From: Paenibacillus_Z sp042653205
GTDB lineage: Bacteria > Bacillota > Bacilli > Paenibacillales > Paenibacillaceae
Length of the DNA stretch: 64,000 nt
Direction of reading: 5' to 3'
Assembly: GCF_042653205.1 (NCBI RefSeq)
Contig: NZ_JBHSHY010000013.1
Location: forward strand, 1-64,000
Of this stretch, positions 33,490 through 41,200 are shown one piece after another. The position numbers were made by a program, and so were the translations under genes. Below the pieces are notes generated by a model. That model made no database searches. It worked only from the letters and a program-made list of their open reading frames with translations, and was not told the origin of the DNA. The first letter of the stretch is position 1, and the number at the start of each line of letters is the position of its first letter.

Positions 33490-33840
33490 ATGATCGATCG
33501 ATCATGTCCCGGTGTCGTTGAGCCAATTTTGGAGCTTCTGGATGGCAAATGGACGCTTCTGCTCTTATTCGAATTGTTGAACGGAACCAAGCGATTCGGG
33601 GAACTGCGCCGCAAGCTGCAGCCGATAAGTCCGAAAACGTTGACAGACCGCTTGCGGCTGTTGGAGGAGAAAGGACTCGTCACGCGTACGCTTTATCCTG
33701 GCGTGCCATTGCATGTCGAATATGAATTTACCGAGAGTGGGAAGGCGCTGCAATCGATTTTCGAAGCGATGTGGAACTGGACGCAGGAGCATGGTGCTCA
33801 CCTGAAAAGAGAGGCGAATGATAGCGGTCAAGGGGCATAG
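33490..33840 (+). CDS. HxlR-family transcriptional regulator
   Basis: A 116-residue winged-helix protein with the HxlR signatures CPGVVEPILELLDGKWTLLL and FGELRRKLQPISPKTLTDRL. Cys near the N-terminus (CPG) is conserved in the redox- or aldehyde-sensing members. Start at 33490 follows GGAGTGA; the frame from 33469 has no site. It is divergent from the hydrolase/RibD-like operon. Confidence 0.9.
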   Translation: MIDRSCPGVVEPILELLDGKWTLLLLFELLNGTKRFGELRRKLQPISPKTLTDRLRLLEEKGLVTRTLYPGVPLHVEYEFTESGKALQSIFEAMWNWTQEHGAHLKREANDSGQGA

Positions 33841-33869
33841 ACGGTGATCAGATCTAAGGCCATCCCAAG

Positions 33870-34248
33870 GTGACCTGCGAGCCGACGGAACAAGGCATAT
33901 CTGCCATGCAGAGCATTAATACAACGATTCTGCAATCGTCCTTTATGGTGGTCTTCATGGGCACAACTGCCTTAAGTGTTGTTTTGGGGATCGTTTCATT
34001 TATTAAATTGGGCAAAACTAGCGCGTTATACGTGATTGCAGGAAGCCTGCTCATCTTTGTCGGAGTGTTCCTGGTGACAGCTCAATGTACCGCTCAACGA
34101 TGTTTTAGCCGCCGTTACCTCCGGGAGTCCGGAGGGGGCACAAGCGTGGAAGGAATATTTGGACAGTTGGATGCCGTGGAATCATGTGCGGACGATTGCT
34201 TCTATCGGGGCACTGATTTTCTTTATCGTCGCAATTCGCAGGATATGA
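33870..34248 (+). pseudogene. DUF1772 membrane protein, truncated and frameshifted
   Basis: One frame gives EQGISAMQSINTTILQSSF and a helix to about 34083; the match then continues in another frame as NVPLNDVLAAVTSGSPEGA, then WKEYLDSWMPWNHVRTIAS and a last helix to the TGA at 34246. Together they form the middle and end of a DUF1772 (anthrone-oxygenase-like) membrane protein. The first helix (about 30 residues) is also missing. A frameshift near 34085 and 5' loss mark a pseudogene. Confidence 0.8.
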
Positions 34249-34293
34249 TAATTTTGGTCTAGGAATGGGAATCGTCATGCTCATCTTCACCGT

Positions 34294-34322
34294 AAAGGAC
34301 GCCCAATGGCGTCCTTTATTTC
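34294..34322 (+). terminator. Terminator after the DUF1772 remnant
   Basis: AAAGGACGCC (34294-34303) pairs with GGCGTCCTTT (34308-34317), then ATTT. Confidence 0.75.
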
Positions 34323-34335
34323 GCTCTATAGCTGT

Positions 34336-34353
34336 TACGGGGAACCGTAGGAA
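34336..34353 (+). repeat. Possible relic of an rlmH-end repeat
   Basis: ACGGGGAACCGTAGGAAC shares GGGGAACCGTA with the true rlmH end but lacks the His-Lys part. It sits exactly at the junction of two truncated genes. Could be chance. Confidence 0.3.
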
Positions 34354-34355
34354 CA

Positions 34356-34751
34356 TTGAAGACGGGGGAACTGGTCGCTCCCGAAGACAATCCGGTCGCC
34401 TGGACGGCCCACTCCGACCTGGCCGAAGCCGCGGCGGCGGTCTTATGCGGGCAGGAGATAGACGGCATGACCCCTAATCTCACGGCATCCGAAGCGATCG
34501 ACATGGCAGGGATCGCGGCAATCGCTTCCGAGATCTTGGGGAGGACGATCCGCCGGATCGTGGTGTCGGACGAAGCGTTTCGGGACCGCATGCGGTCTCA
34601 AGGTGTACCGGAAGCTAGCGTAAAGATGCGGGTGGGGATGTTCCTGGCAAGCGGTCGAGGCGATTTCGCGCAAGTCGATCCTACGCTAGCCCAATTGATC
34701 AGCTGTCCTCCGCTGAGTATAAGGGAAGTGCTGAAGAATTCAATTAAATAA
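34356..34751 (+). pseudogene. NmrA-like SDR, C-terminal half only
   Basis: About 131 residues that align with the last half of the intact NmrA-like reductase at 40087-40944 (shared NTGELIVPED-like start, AWTAHSDLA, PNLTA.EAIDM, RPPLTLRE-like end). The NAD(P)-binding half is missing and no ribosome binding site precedes the ATG at 34356. A decayed, diverged relative of that gene. Confidence 0.8.
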
Positions 34752-34847
34752 CCAAGTGACAACCTATTGTTTATGGGGTTTTCCGAACGAAGAAATTTAT
34801 AAGAACGGATTGGCGTGTTCATGCCGGAGCCGAACAAATGGAAATGT

Positions 34848-34880
34848 CAGAAGCCGACTGTAATTAGCAGTCGGCTTCTG
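34848..34880. terminator. Bidirectional terminator
   Basis: CAGAAGCCGACTG (34848-34860) and CAGTCGGCTTCTG (34868-34880) form a perfect 13-bp stem with a seven-base loop between the NmrA remnant and the convergent dehydrogenase gene. The T tract is short on both sides. Confidence 0.65.
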
Positions 34881-34907
34881 GTGGTTTCCAATGCGGCGAG
34901 CGGATAG

Positions 34908-35939
34908 TTAAACAAAACCTTCAAGAACCACCTTACCAATCGTCTTATTGCTCTCCAATAGCTTGTGAGCTTGACGAAGGTTCTCTGCCGAGATCGGTCC
35001 AAGTAGTTGGGAAAGCGTTGTCTTCAACTTTTGCTGGTCTACGGCATCCGCGACCCGATTGAGCAGCCGATGCTGCTCGATCATATCATCGGTTTCGTAA
35101 ATCGCGCGCGTGAACATAAACTCCCACACGAAGGTAGCGCTTTTGCGCTTGAGCAGGGTTAGCTTGAGCGGAGAAACCGGATCATCAATCGCACATACGA
35201 TTCCTTGTGGTGCGACGGCTTCACAGATGCCCTCCCAGTGCTTTTCCAAAGCATTCAGGCAAAAAATGTACGGAACGCTTGGAAACCCAATGGCCTCAAG
35301 CTGCGGAAGAAGCGGCTCATGGTGATTGATCGTATAGTCCGCGCCCATGGATGTAACCCAATCCACCGTTTCCGGCCTTGATGCCGTACCGATGACCGTA
35401 AGTCCTGCTTGTTTCGCAAGCTGGATGGCAATGGATCCTACGCCTCCGGCAGCCCCGATAATAAGAATTGACTTTCCCTCGTTTACGCTTGGATCTTGGG
35501 AGATGAACATACGGTCATACAAGGCCTCCCAAGCTGTAATAGAAGTCAAAGGAAGAGCGGCCGCTTCCGCGAAATTCAACGAGGTCGGCTTACGCCCGAC
35601 GATTCGTTCATCGACGAGATGGTATTCGCTGTTTCCGCCTTGCCTTACCAGGCTGCCCGCATAAAAAACTTCATCCCCGGGACGGAACAACGAGCAATCC
35701 GGGCCTACCTCCTCAATAATGCCTGCTACATCCCAACCTAGAATTTTAGGGGCAGCCTCAACCCTGTCTTTAGGAGCCCGCACCTTGACGTCAACCGGGT
35801 TAACCGAGATGGCGACAACTTTAACTAAGATGTCACGGCCTGTTGCTTGGGGCTTGTCGATCACGATATCAACCAGACTTGCCGGGTTGTCTATGGGGAG
35901 GTATTGTGTTAGTCCTATTGCTTTCATGGTATTCATCAT
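34908..35939 (-). CDS. Zinc-type alcohol dehydrogenase / quinone oxidoreductase family
   Basis: A 343-residue MDR-superfamily enzyme: GroES-like N-terminal domain (ISVNPVDVKVRAP, GWDVAGIIEEVG) and a Rossmann domain with IIGAAGGVGSIAIQLAK (about residues 157-173). The catalytic zinc ligands of true alcohol dehydrogenases are not evident, so a zinc-free NADPH:quinone/enone reductase is more likely. ATG at 35939 lies six bases after GGAG; a TTG just before and an ATG after are alternatives. It stands alone. Confidence 0.85.
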   Translation of the reverse strand: MMNTMKAIGLTQYLPIDNPASLVDIVIDKPQATGRDILVKVVAISVNPVDVKVRAPKDRVEAAPKILGWDVAGIIEEVGPDCSLFRPGDEVFYAGSLVRQGGNSEYHLVDERIVGRKPTSLNFAEAAALPLTSITAWEALYDRMFISQDPSVNEGKSILIIGAAGGVGSIAIQLAKQAGLTVIGTASRPETVDWVTSMGADYTINHHEPLLPQLEAIGFPSVPYIFCLNALEKHWEGICEAVAPQGIVCAIDDPVSPLKLTLLKRKSATFVWEFMFTRAIYETDDMIEQHRLLNRVADAVDQQKLKTTLSQLLGPISAENLRQAHKLLESNKTIGKVVLEGFV

Positions 35940-36176
35940 CAACGACTCCTTTCCCCGCTAGTATAACATTTTCGAGTATGGACTAAAACAAGGCTGCCGG
36001 GACACCGAAGACGGTCGGCTCGAACGAAAATCCGAGTCTCGACTCCGAATTTCGCATTTCCATGTCGACAGGAATAGAATACGACTTAAACCATGGTTAT
36101 CGTCAAGCCGTCTCATGTATAATAAACCGTGCAGCAGCTGCTCGTGTTTCCCAGTTCATGGCATGGTTATGATTGT

Positions 36177-36941
36177 TCATCTGAGGTGCTGTGCGATGAA
36201 TAGCGCAGCACGGTCCAGGGCTTGATCGGCCTCATCGAGAATACCTGTGAACGCCTGGAAAACATGAGGGACGTCGGCGGTAATGTCGAGGATGACATCC
36301 ACGCCTGCTGCCCGCGCTCGGTCGGCGAACTGCGTGGAGTCGTCAAGGAGCAGCTCGCTGGTTCCGACCTGCAGCAGGACCGGGGGAAAACCGGCAAGAT
36401 CGGCGAACCTGGCGGGGCTCACGAGTGCATGCTTCGGATCCTGACCGGCGAGATACATCTCGTCCGTCCATGCAAAGCCCTCACGGGTGAAGAACGGATC
36501 GATCCCCATGTTGCTATCCACGCTAGCTCCGAAGTGCGTCTTATCGAGCCCAGGCGAGAACGCCACTACCGCTGCCGGCATCGGCAGACCTGCATCCCGT
36601 GCCATCAGGCAAGTCGAGACCGCAATACCGCCACCAGCAGAGTCTCCGGCAAACGCAATGGACGCCGCCTGGGCGCCATGGTCTAAAAGCTCCCGATAGG
36701 CCGCGAGAGCATCCTCAAGTGCCGCAGGGAACGGATGCTCTGGAGCCAGGCGATAATCGAGCGAGACGGACCGGATATGGGTCCTGTCGACCAGGTTTGC
36801 CGTAAGGGACATGGCCGTATAGGGGGAACCCATTATATACGAGCCGCCATGGAAATAAAGAATGATCCCCGGGCGGGCATCCTGTTCGGGGTCAACGGTC
36901 ACGCCGGGCCGATTACCGAGGGTTGTCGGCGTGGTGCGCAC
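36177..36941 (-). CDS. HSL-family alpha/beta hydrolase (esterase), short N-terminus
   Basis: A 254-residue hormone-sensitive-lipase-like esterase: oxyanion motif YFHGGSYIMGS (about 29-39), nucleophile GDSAGGG (Ser about 100), and catalytic His in DVPHVFQAF (about 226). The family is usually about 300 residues; the N-terminal cap of about 50 residues is missing. An in-frame TAA lies six codons upstream of the GTG at 36941, so it is either genuinely short or 5'-truncated. AAGGTGA lies ten bases before the GTG. Codon use is GC-rich, unlike neighbours. Confidence 0.72.
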   Translation of the reverse strand: MRTTPTTLGNRPGVTVDPEQDARPGIILYFHGGSYIMGSPYTAMSLTANLVDRTHIRSVSLDYRLAPEHPFPAALEDALAAYRELLDHGAQAASIAFAGDSAGGGIAVSTCLMARDAGLPMPAAVVAFSPGLDKTHFGASVDSNMGIDPFFTREGFAWTDEMYLAGQDPKHALVSPARFADLAGFPPVLLQVGTSELLLDDSTQFADRARAAGVDVILDITADVPHVFQAFTGILDEADQALDRAALFIAQHLR

Positions 36942-37056
36942 GCTACCGGGGTCACCTTAGTGTTGAGTTACGTTGATTTAGCAGCGTTTTACAAGGCGCG
37001 TAATTTGTTGCTATAATGACAGATACTTAACATGAAAAGGATTGTGGGAGGTACAA

Positions 37057-37395
37057 ATGTCTAGTTTGCCGTATTGCCCGAAGTGCGGGTCCGCCTATAC
37101 CTACGAAGATGGGCTTATGCTCGTATGTCCAGAATGTGCCCACGAATGGGCAGCGGGATCCGAAAATGACCCCGGCGACGAACAGATTGTAAAGGATGCA
37201 AACGGCAACGTCCTGAGCGATGGGGACACCGTAACCATCATTAAAGATCTGAAAGTCAAAGGAAGCTCATTGACGTTGAAGATCGGCACCAAGGTGAAAA
37301 ATATTCGATTGGTCGACAGCGATCATAATATCGATTGCAAAATAGACGGGTTTGGCGCAATGAAGCTGAAGTCGGAATTTGTCAAGAAAAGCTAG
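37057..37395 (+). CDS. phnA: PhnA/YjdM-type zinc-ribbon protein
   Basis: A 112-residue protein with the diagnostic PhnA layout: zinc ribbon CPKCGSAYTYEDG...CPECAHEW at the N-terminus and the domain VKDANGNVLSDGDTVTIIKD, LKVKGSS and DGFGAMKLKSEFVKK at the end. Despite the phn name, a role in phosphonate use is not established. GGGAGG precedes the ATG at 37057. A hairpin terminator and repeat copy 6 follow. Confidence 0.92.
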   Translation: MSSLPYCPKCGSAYTYEDGLMLVCPECAHEWAAGSENDPGDEQIVKDANGNVLSDGDTVTIIKDLKVKGSSLTLKIGTKVKNIRLVDSDHNIDCKIDGFGAMKLKSEFVKKS

Positions 37396-37403
37396 CGTCT
37401 AAG

Positions 37404-37441
37404 AAGGGCCATCCCGCGAGCCACAAGGGATGGCCCTTAAT
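37404..37441 (+). terminator. Island hairpin terminator after phnA
   Basis: AAGGGCCATCCC (37404-37415) pairs perfectly with GGGATGGCCCTT (37427-37438). It is a member of the island hairpin family and, like 29974, leads into a rlmH-end repeat through a shared CTTGCCG..A.AG.CGG segment. Confidence 0.8.
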
Positions 37442-37459
37442 CTTGCCGTTATAGCCGGC

Positions 37460-37490
37460 ACGGTGAACCGTATCCATAAATAAAGCGAAG
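37460..37490 (+). repeat. rlmH-end repeat copy 6
   Basis: CGGTGAACCGTATCCATAAA then TAAAGCGAAG. It would encode Gly-Glu-Pro-Tyr-His-Lys-stop but for one inserted C (TATC-CAT). Confidence 0.68.
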
Positions 37491-37493
37491 TCA

Positions 37494-37530
37494 AAACACC
37501 AGAGCACCCTCGTTTGGAGTGTCTCTGGTG
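37494..37530 (-). terminator. Terminator for the MmyB-like regulator gene
   Basis: AACACCAGAG pairs with CTCTGGTGTT around an imperfect inner stem, directly after the minus-strand stop at 37531. Confidence 0.65.
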
Positions 37531-38361
37531 TTAGTCCGCGTTTAACGCACGCTCCAAACGCGCCGCCGTCTCTTTGGATGCGGAGAACAGCATGATTTTA
37601 TGATCGGGATTGCCAAGCGGCTGCAGGGCGACATGTTCGAATTCCATCTCGCCGATACGGGGATCGAACCTCTGCTTGTGGCGATCCGTTACGATCTGAA
37701 CGTTATGTAACGGCCATAGCTCGCAGAACAGCGGGCTGTTCTGCGAGAACTCTTCAATTAATGCGCTGAATCTCGCATCATTGGGGAAGTGCGCGTAATC
37801 CGCGCGGAACTGCGCAATCATGACTTGCATGCCGTCCTCCCAGTCCTCGGTCTCCAGCCATACACGGGCACCAGACAACAGATGCCGCATCCAATTGATG
37901 CGTCCCTCCTCTAGGCAATCGGAGAAAGGCGGCAGATGGAAGACGAACGCAGCCGCTTGGTTCCACAGCTGCAAATCCCAATAGCGATCCATTATAAAAG
38001 CGGGATGCGGTTCAAGCGCCGCGATCATCCGTTCCAAGCCTACAGGCAACGGCTGAGGATCGACCCGCTCCTGATCAGCCGGTCTTGCGAGAAGAAGCAG
38101 ATGCTGGCGTTCATCTGCATTAAGCTGCAACGCGGTGGCGATATGATTCAATACATCCTCTGAAGGGTTGACGTTTCTGCCTTGCTCGAGCGAAGTATAC
38201 CAAGACGTTCCAATGTGGGCCAGCTGCGCAACTTCTTCCCTTCGGAGACCTCGCGTCCGCCGCCGTCCATGGGATACCAAGCCTACATCATCTGGTGACA
38301 GACGCGCTCTGCGGAGCCGCAAAAATTCACCGAGCAGCTTTCTTGAAGTGGATTCATCCAT
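37531..38361 (-). CDS. XRE-type regulator with MmyB-like ligand-binding domain
   Basis: A 276-residue protein: helix-turn-helix (about 10-85: GRRRTRGLRREEVAQLAHIG, TSWYTSLEQGRNVNPSEDVL) and a PAS-like MmyB domain (about 105-275). Such proteins are usually divergent from short-chain dehydrogenases and are thought to respond to fatty acids or small molecules. AAGGAGG lies upstream of the ATG at 38361. Divergent from the SDR gene at 38480. Confidence 0.9.
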   Translation of the reverse strand: MDESTSRKLLGEFLRLRRARLSPDDVGLVSHGRRRTRGLRREEVAQLAHIGTSWYTSLEQGRNVNPSEDVLNHIATALQLNADERQHLLLLARPADQERVDPQPLPVGLERMIAALEPHPAFIMDRYWDLQLWNQAAAFVFHLPPFSDCLEEGRINWMRHLLSGARVWLETEDWEDGMQVMIAQFRADYAHFPNDARFSALIEEFSQNSPLFCELWPLHNVQIVTDRHKQRFDPRIGEMEFEHVALQPLGNPDHKIMLFSASKETAARLERALNAD

Positions 38362-38479
38362 GCAAGCGGCCTCCTTAAACTGATACTTCCAATCCTACGA
38401 TAAACGAAGGAAGGAAGCCACGCTTCTCTTCGATTATACTGCCCATGTAACGTCTAAAAAAGTAGGAGGCTGTTCGAGG

Positions 38480-39322
38480 ATGAACGTATTTGTTACAGGA
38501 TCCACTGGGAAGGTAGGAAGCCGCTTCGTGCCGCGCTTGCTGCTTCGCGGTCATCACGTCAAGGTGTTGGTCAGAGAGGCGGCCAAGGCGGACGGGCTCC
38601 GCAGCCAAGGGGCCGAAGTCATCGAGGGTGATCTGTTGAGTCCGGTTTCGTATAGGGATGCGCTAGCCGGCATAGATGCCGTGGTTCACCTGGCGGCGCA
38701 GTTCCGCGGCGTAGACGAAGCGACCACGCGAGCCGCGAACATCGACGGCAGCATCGCGCTGGGCCGCGCCGCTTTACAGGCAGGCGTGCCGAGGTTTGTT
38801 TTCTCCAGCACCAACCGTGTGTACGGCTCCGGCCGTCGCTCACGGCCCAATCGCGAAGATGACGAGCTTAAGCCCGCCTTTGCGTATCCGCAATCCAAAG
38901 CGGAGGCAGAGGCGGCACTGTTGAGGCTGCATCGCGAAGAAGGATTGGGACTGCGCATTATCCGGCTTCCGTTCGTCTATGGCGAGCAAGACCCTCATAT
39001 CGAAGAGATTATTCCACATTTGCGTAATTGGCATCCAGCCAAACGATTCCATATGGCGCATCACGCCGATGTTGGGCAATCGCTGATGCTCGCGGTCTCC
39101 GCAAACGGCATTGACGGCCGAATTTACAATGTCGCCGATGACGCGCCGATCTCTGTTGCCGAGCTGCTTCAGCTTCATCACAGTGACAGCACAGCGGAAG
39201 CGCTCCAGCAAGAAGTTGACCACTGGGACATGATCGTCGATACGACACGTATACGTAACGAGCTACATTACCGGCCGATTTACCCGTCCTTCTACACGGC
39301 CAGGGATGCAGGTGCTATCTGA
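38480..39322 (+). CDS. NAD-dependent epimerase/dehydratase-like SDR
   Basis: A 280-residue extended SDR: nucleotide-binding VTGSTGKVGSRFVPRLL, VVHLAAQ, SSTNRVYG, and the active-site Tyr/Lys in AYPQSKAEAE. Substrate unknown. AGGAGG precedes the ATG. It is divergent from the MmyB-like regulator, its likely controller, and its last 60 bases overlap the convergent TetR gene. Confidence 0.88.
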   Translation: MNVFVTGSTGKVGSRFVPRLLLRGHHVKVLVREAAKADGLRSQGAEVIEGDLLSPVSYRDALAGIDAVVHLAAQFRGVDEATTRAANIDGSIALGRAALQAGVPRFVFSSTNRVYGSGRRSRPNREDDELKPAFAYPQSKAEAEAALLRLHREEGLGLRIIRLPFVYGEQDPHIEEIIPHLRNWHPAKRFHMAHHADVGQSLMLAVSANGIDGRIYNVADDAPISVAELLQLHHSDSTAEALQQEVDHWDMIVDTTRIRNELHYRPIYPSFYTARDAGAI

Positions 39323-39898
39323 GGCTTCCGTATTTACTATAACCGTGACCACCTCGACCACCTCGTCCACCATCGACTCCAGCGTGCGGGTTTGAGCCTC
39401 CCGGCTCCACTGCAGAGCTGACCCGAATAGCCCCCAACTGGCCACCAGGGCCGTAGTGTCCGGCTTTTGCTGCGAGCCGCTCCGTGCAGGTTCCGATGGC
39501 AGCCATCGGAGCAGGAGACGATACAGTTCCTTCTGCATGGCGTTCTCGAGCAGCGGTTCGAATTGTTTGTCTCCCGGCGTGAGGTACTGGCGGAATCGGA
39601 CGAGAAATCGGAAGACGGTCCGAACCAGGACATGCAGATTGTCCGGACTGAAGGGGGCATCATCCGGCAGGTTTTTACTAAGAATGAGTTGAAACTTCTC
39701 CGTCATCCAATAAGCGAGAAACGCGAATTTGTCTTCAAAATGGGCATAGAAGGTTGCGCGGTTGACGGCCGCTCGGTTCGCAATGTCGTGAACGGTTATG
39801 GAATAGAGGTTTCGCTTCTCGTCGAGCAGCTCGTTAAAGGCTTGAATGAATAACTGACGGGTTCTCTTGACGCGGGGATCGCTTGGATTTACCGGCAT
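39263..39898 (-). CDS. TetR-family transcriptional regulator
   Basis: A 211-residue TetR regulator: helix-turn-helix FNELLDEKRNLYSITVHDIA, NRAAVNRATFYAHFEDKFAF at the N-terminus and a C-terminal helical domain. The last 20 residues overlap the end of the SDR gene on the other strand, and may be an extension caused by loss of an earlier stop. The ribosome binding site is weak. Divergent from the NmrA-like reductase, its likely target. Confidence 0.88.
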   Translation of the reverse strand: MPVNPSDPRVKRTRQLFIQAFNELLDEKRNLYSITVHDIANRAAVNRATFYAHFEDKFAFLAYWMTEKFQLILSKNLPDDAPFSPDNLHVLVRTVFRFLVRFRQYLTPGDKQFEPLLENAMQKELYRLLLRWLPSEPARSGSQQKPDTTALVASWGLFGSALQWSREAQTRTLESMVDEVVEVVTVIVNTEASDSTCIPGRVEGRVNRPVM

Positions 39899-40086
39899 GC
39901 TGCACCACGCTTTCTTCGGATCTCAAAAACAGACAAAACGGCGATTGTGTCGGGAACGCAACGAAACCGGCCTTTTGCTGATTGTTGGCCGGGCTCGGGC
40001 CCTTTATCGTTGACGTATGCGATCTATGGTTACACAAATCCGTATCGTTCGCAAACGTTGTACAGAGAAGAAAGGGTGAGCATAAC

Positions 40087-40944
40087 ATGATTATCGTGAC
40101 TGGAGCGAATGGGAAGTTAGGCAGGGGCGTGGTCGAGCAGCTGCTTACGCGCATCCCGGCTGAGCAGATTGGCGTCAGTGTTCGGGATGTGCGACAGGCG
40201 CAGGATCTAGCGGAGCGGGGCGTACGTGTGCGTTATGGCGATTTCGCGAACGCGGAGAGCTTGCTGAATGCATTTGAAGGTGCCTCGCAGGTGCTCCTGG
40301 TTTCCACCGGTATTTTGGGAGAGGCGGGGATCCGTCAGCACCAGACCGCGATTGACAGCGCGAAGACATCCGGCGCCGGACGGGTGCTCTACACGAGTCA
40401 TTTGGGCGTTTCTCCGACGTCGTATTTTCCGCCTATGGTTCATCATGCCGCGACGGAAGATCTGCTTGCAGCGTCGGGTGTGCGCTACACGTCGCTTCGG
40501 AACGGCTTTTACGCCTCCTCCTTGGTCGGATTAATCGGCGACGCCGTCAATACGGGCGAGTTGATCGTTCCCGAGGACGGTCCGATTGCCTGGACCGCGC
40601 ACTCGGATTTGGCTCAAGCGACCGCAGCGATCGTAACCGGGAAGCACGGGGAGGGTCCATTCCCGAATCTAACGGCCACTGAAGCGATCGACATGGAGGG
40701 GGTTGCGGCGATGGCATCGGATATTGCCGGCCGGCCTATCGAGCGAAGAGTCGTAACGGATGAAGCGTATCGGGCGCATCTGACTGCCCAAGGCTTTCCG
40801 GAGATGCGCATCGCGATCACCTTGGGGTTATTCCGTGCCAGCCGGCACGGGGACTTCGCGCAAGCGGGTAACGCTTTAGCCGACCTGATCGGACGGCCTC
40901 CGTTGACGCTCAGAGAATGTTTAAGCGCGTCTTTGCCGCTGTAG
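40087..40944 (+). CDS. NmrA-like NAD(P)-binding reductase (QorB-type SDR)
   Basis: A 285-residue atypical SDR: MIIVTGANGKLGRGVVEQLL start, an NmrA-like core (VLLVSTGILGEAGIRQHQTA, YTSHLGVS) and the C-terminal half seen also in the pseudogene at 34356. It resembles YtfG/QOR2-type NADPH:quinone oxidoreductases. AAAGGGTGA lies before the ATG at 40087; the longer frame from 39982 has no site. Divergent from the TetR gene. Confidence 0.88.
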   Translation: MIIVTGANGKLGRGVVEQLLTRIPAEQIGVSVRDVRQAQDLAERGVRVRYGDFANAESLLNAFEGASQVLLVSTGILGEAGIRQHQTAIDSAKTSGAGRVLYTSHLGVSPTSYFPPMVHHAATEDLLAASGVRYTSLRNGFYASSLVGLIGDAVNTGELIVPEDGPIAWTAHSDLAQATAAIVTGKHGEGPFPNLTATEAIDMEGVAAMASDIAGRPIERRVVTDEAYRAHLTAQGFPEMRIAITLGLFRASRHGDFAQAGNALADLIGRPPLTLRECLSASLPL

Positions 40945-40993
40945 ACACGCGATGAGACTGGTTTGATTCACGTAAGGAAATTCGCGTAAGGAG

Positions 40994-41022
40994 AGGGCCA
41001 TCCTGCCTAGGGTGGCCCTAAC
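40994..41022 (+). terminator. Island hairpin terminator after NmrA-like gene
   Basis: AGGGCCATCC (40994-41003) pairs with GGGTGGCCCT (41010-41019). Same hairpin family as at 37404. Downstream, GGGAACCTCAGC (about 41041) may be a decayed rlmH-end repeat. Confidence 0.7.
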
Positions 41023-41143
41023 TCGAGCTTATGACCTGCCGGGAACCTCAGCTTCGCTGCCCTCTTTCCTCATGATTCAGCAGCCATTCTTTGCTGTAAC
41101 CGAAAATCAGGCCTCTATTTTTATTTGCCGGAGTTCATTGCAA

Positions 41144-41171
41144 TTGAAGTGAACAAGAGACAAAATAAGAT
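41144..41171 (+). promoter_or_regulatory. Possible promoter of the histidine kinase gene
   Basis: TTGAAG (41144-41149), 16 bases, TAAGAT (41166-41171), ending 30 bases before the start codon. Confidence 0.4.
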
Positions 41172-41200
41172 AGTAAATAGCTGATGTACGGTTGGTGACG

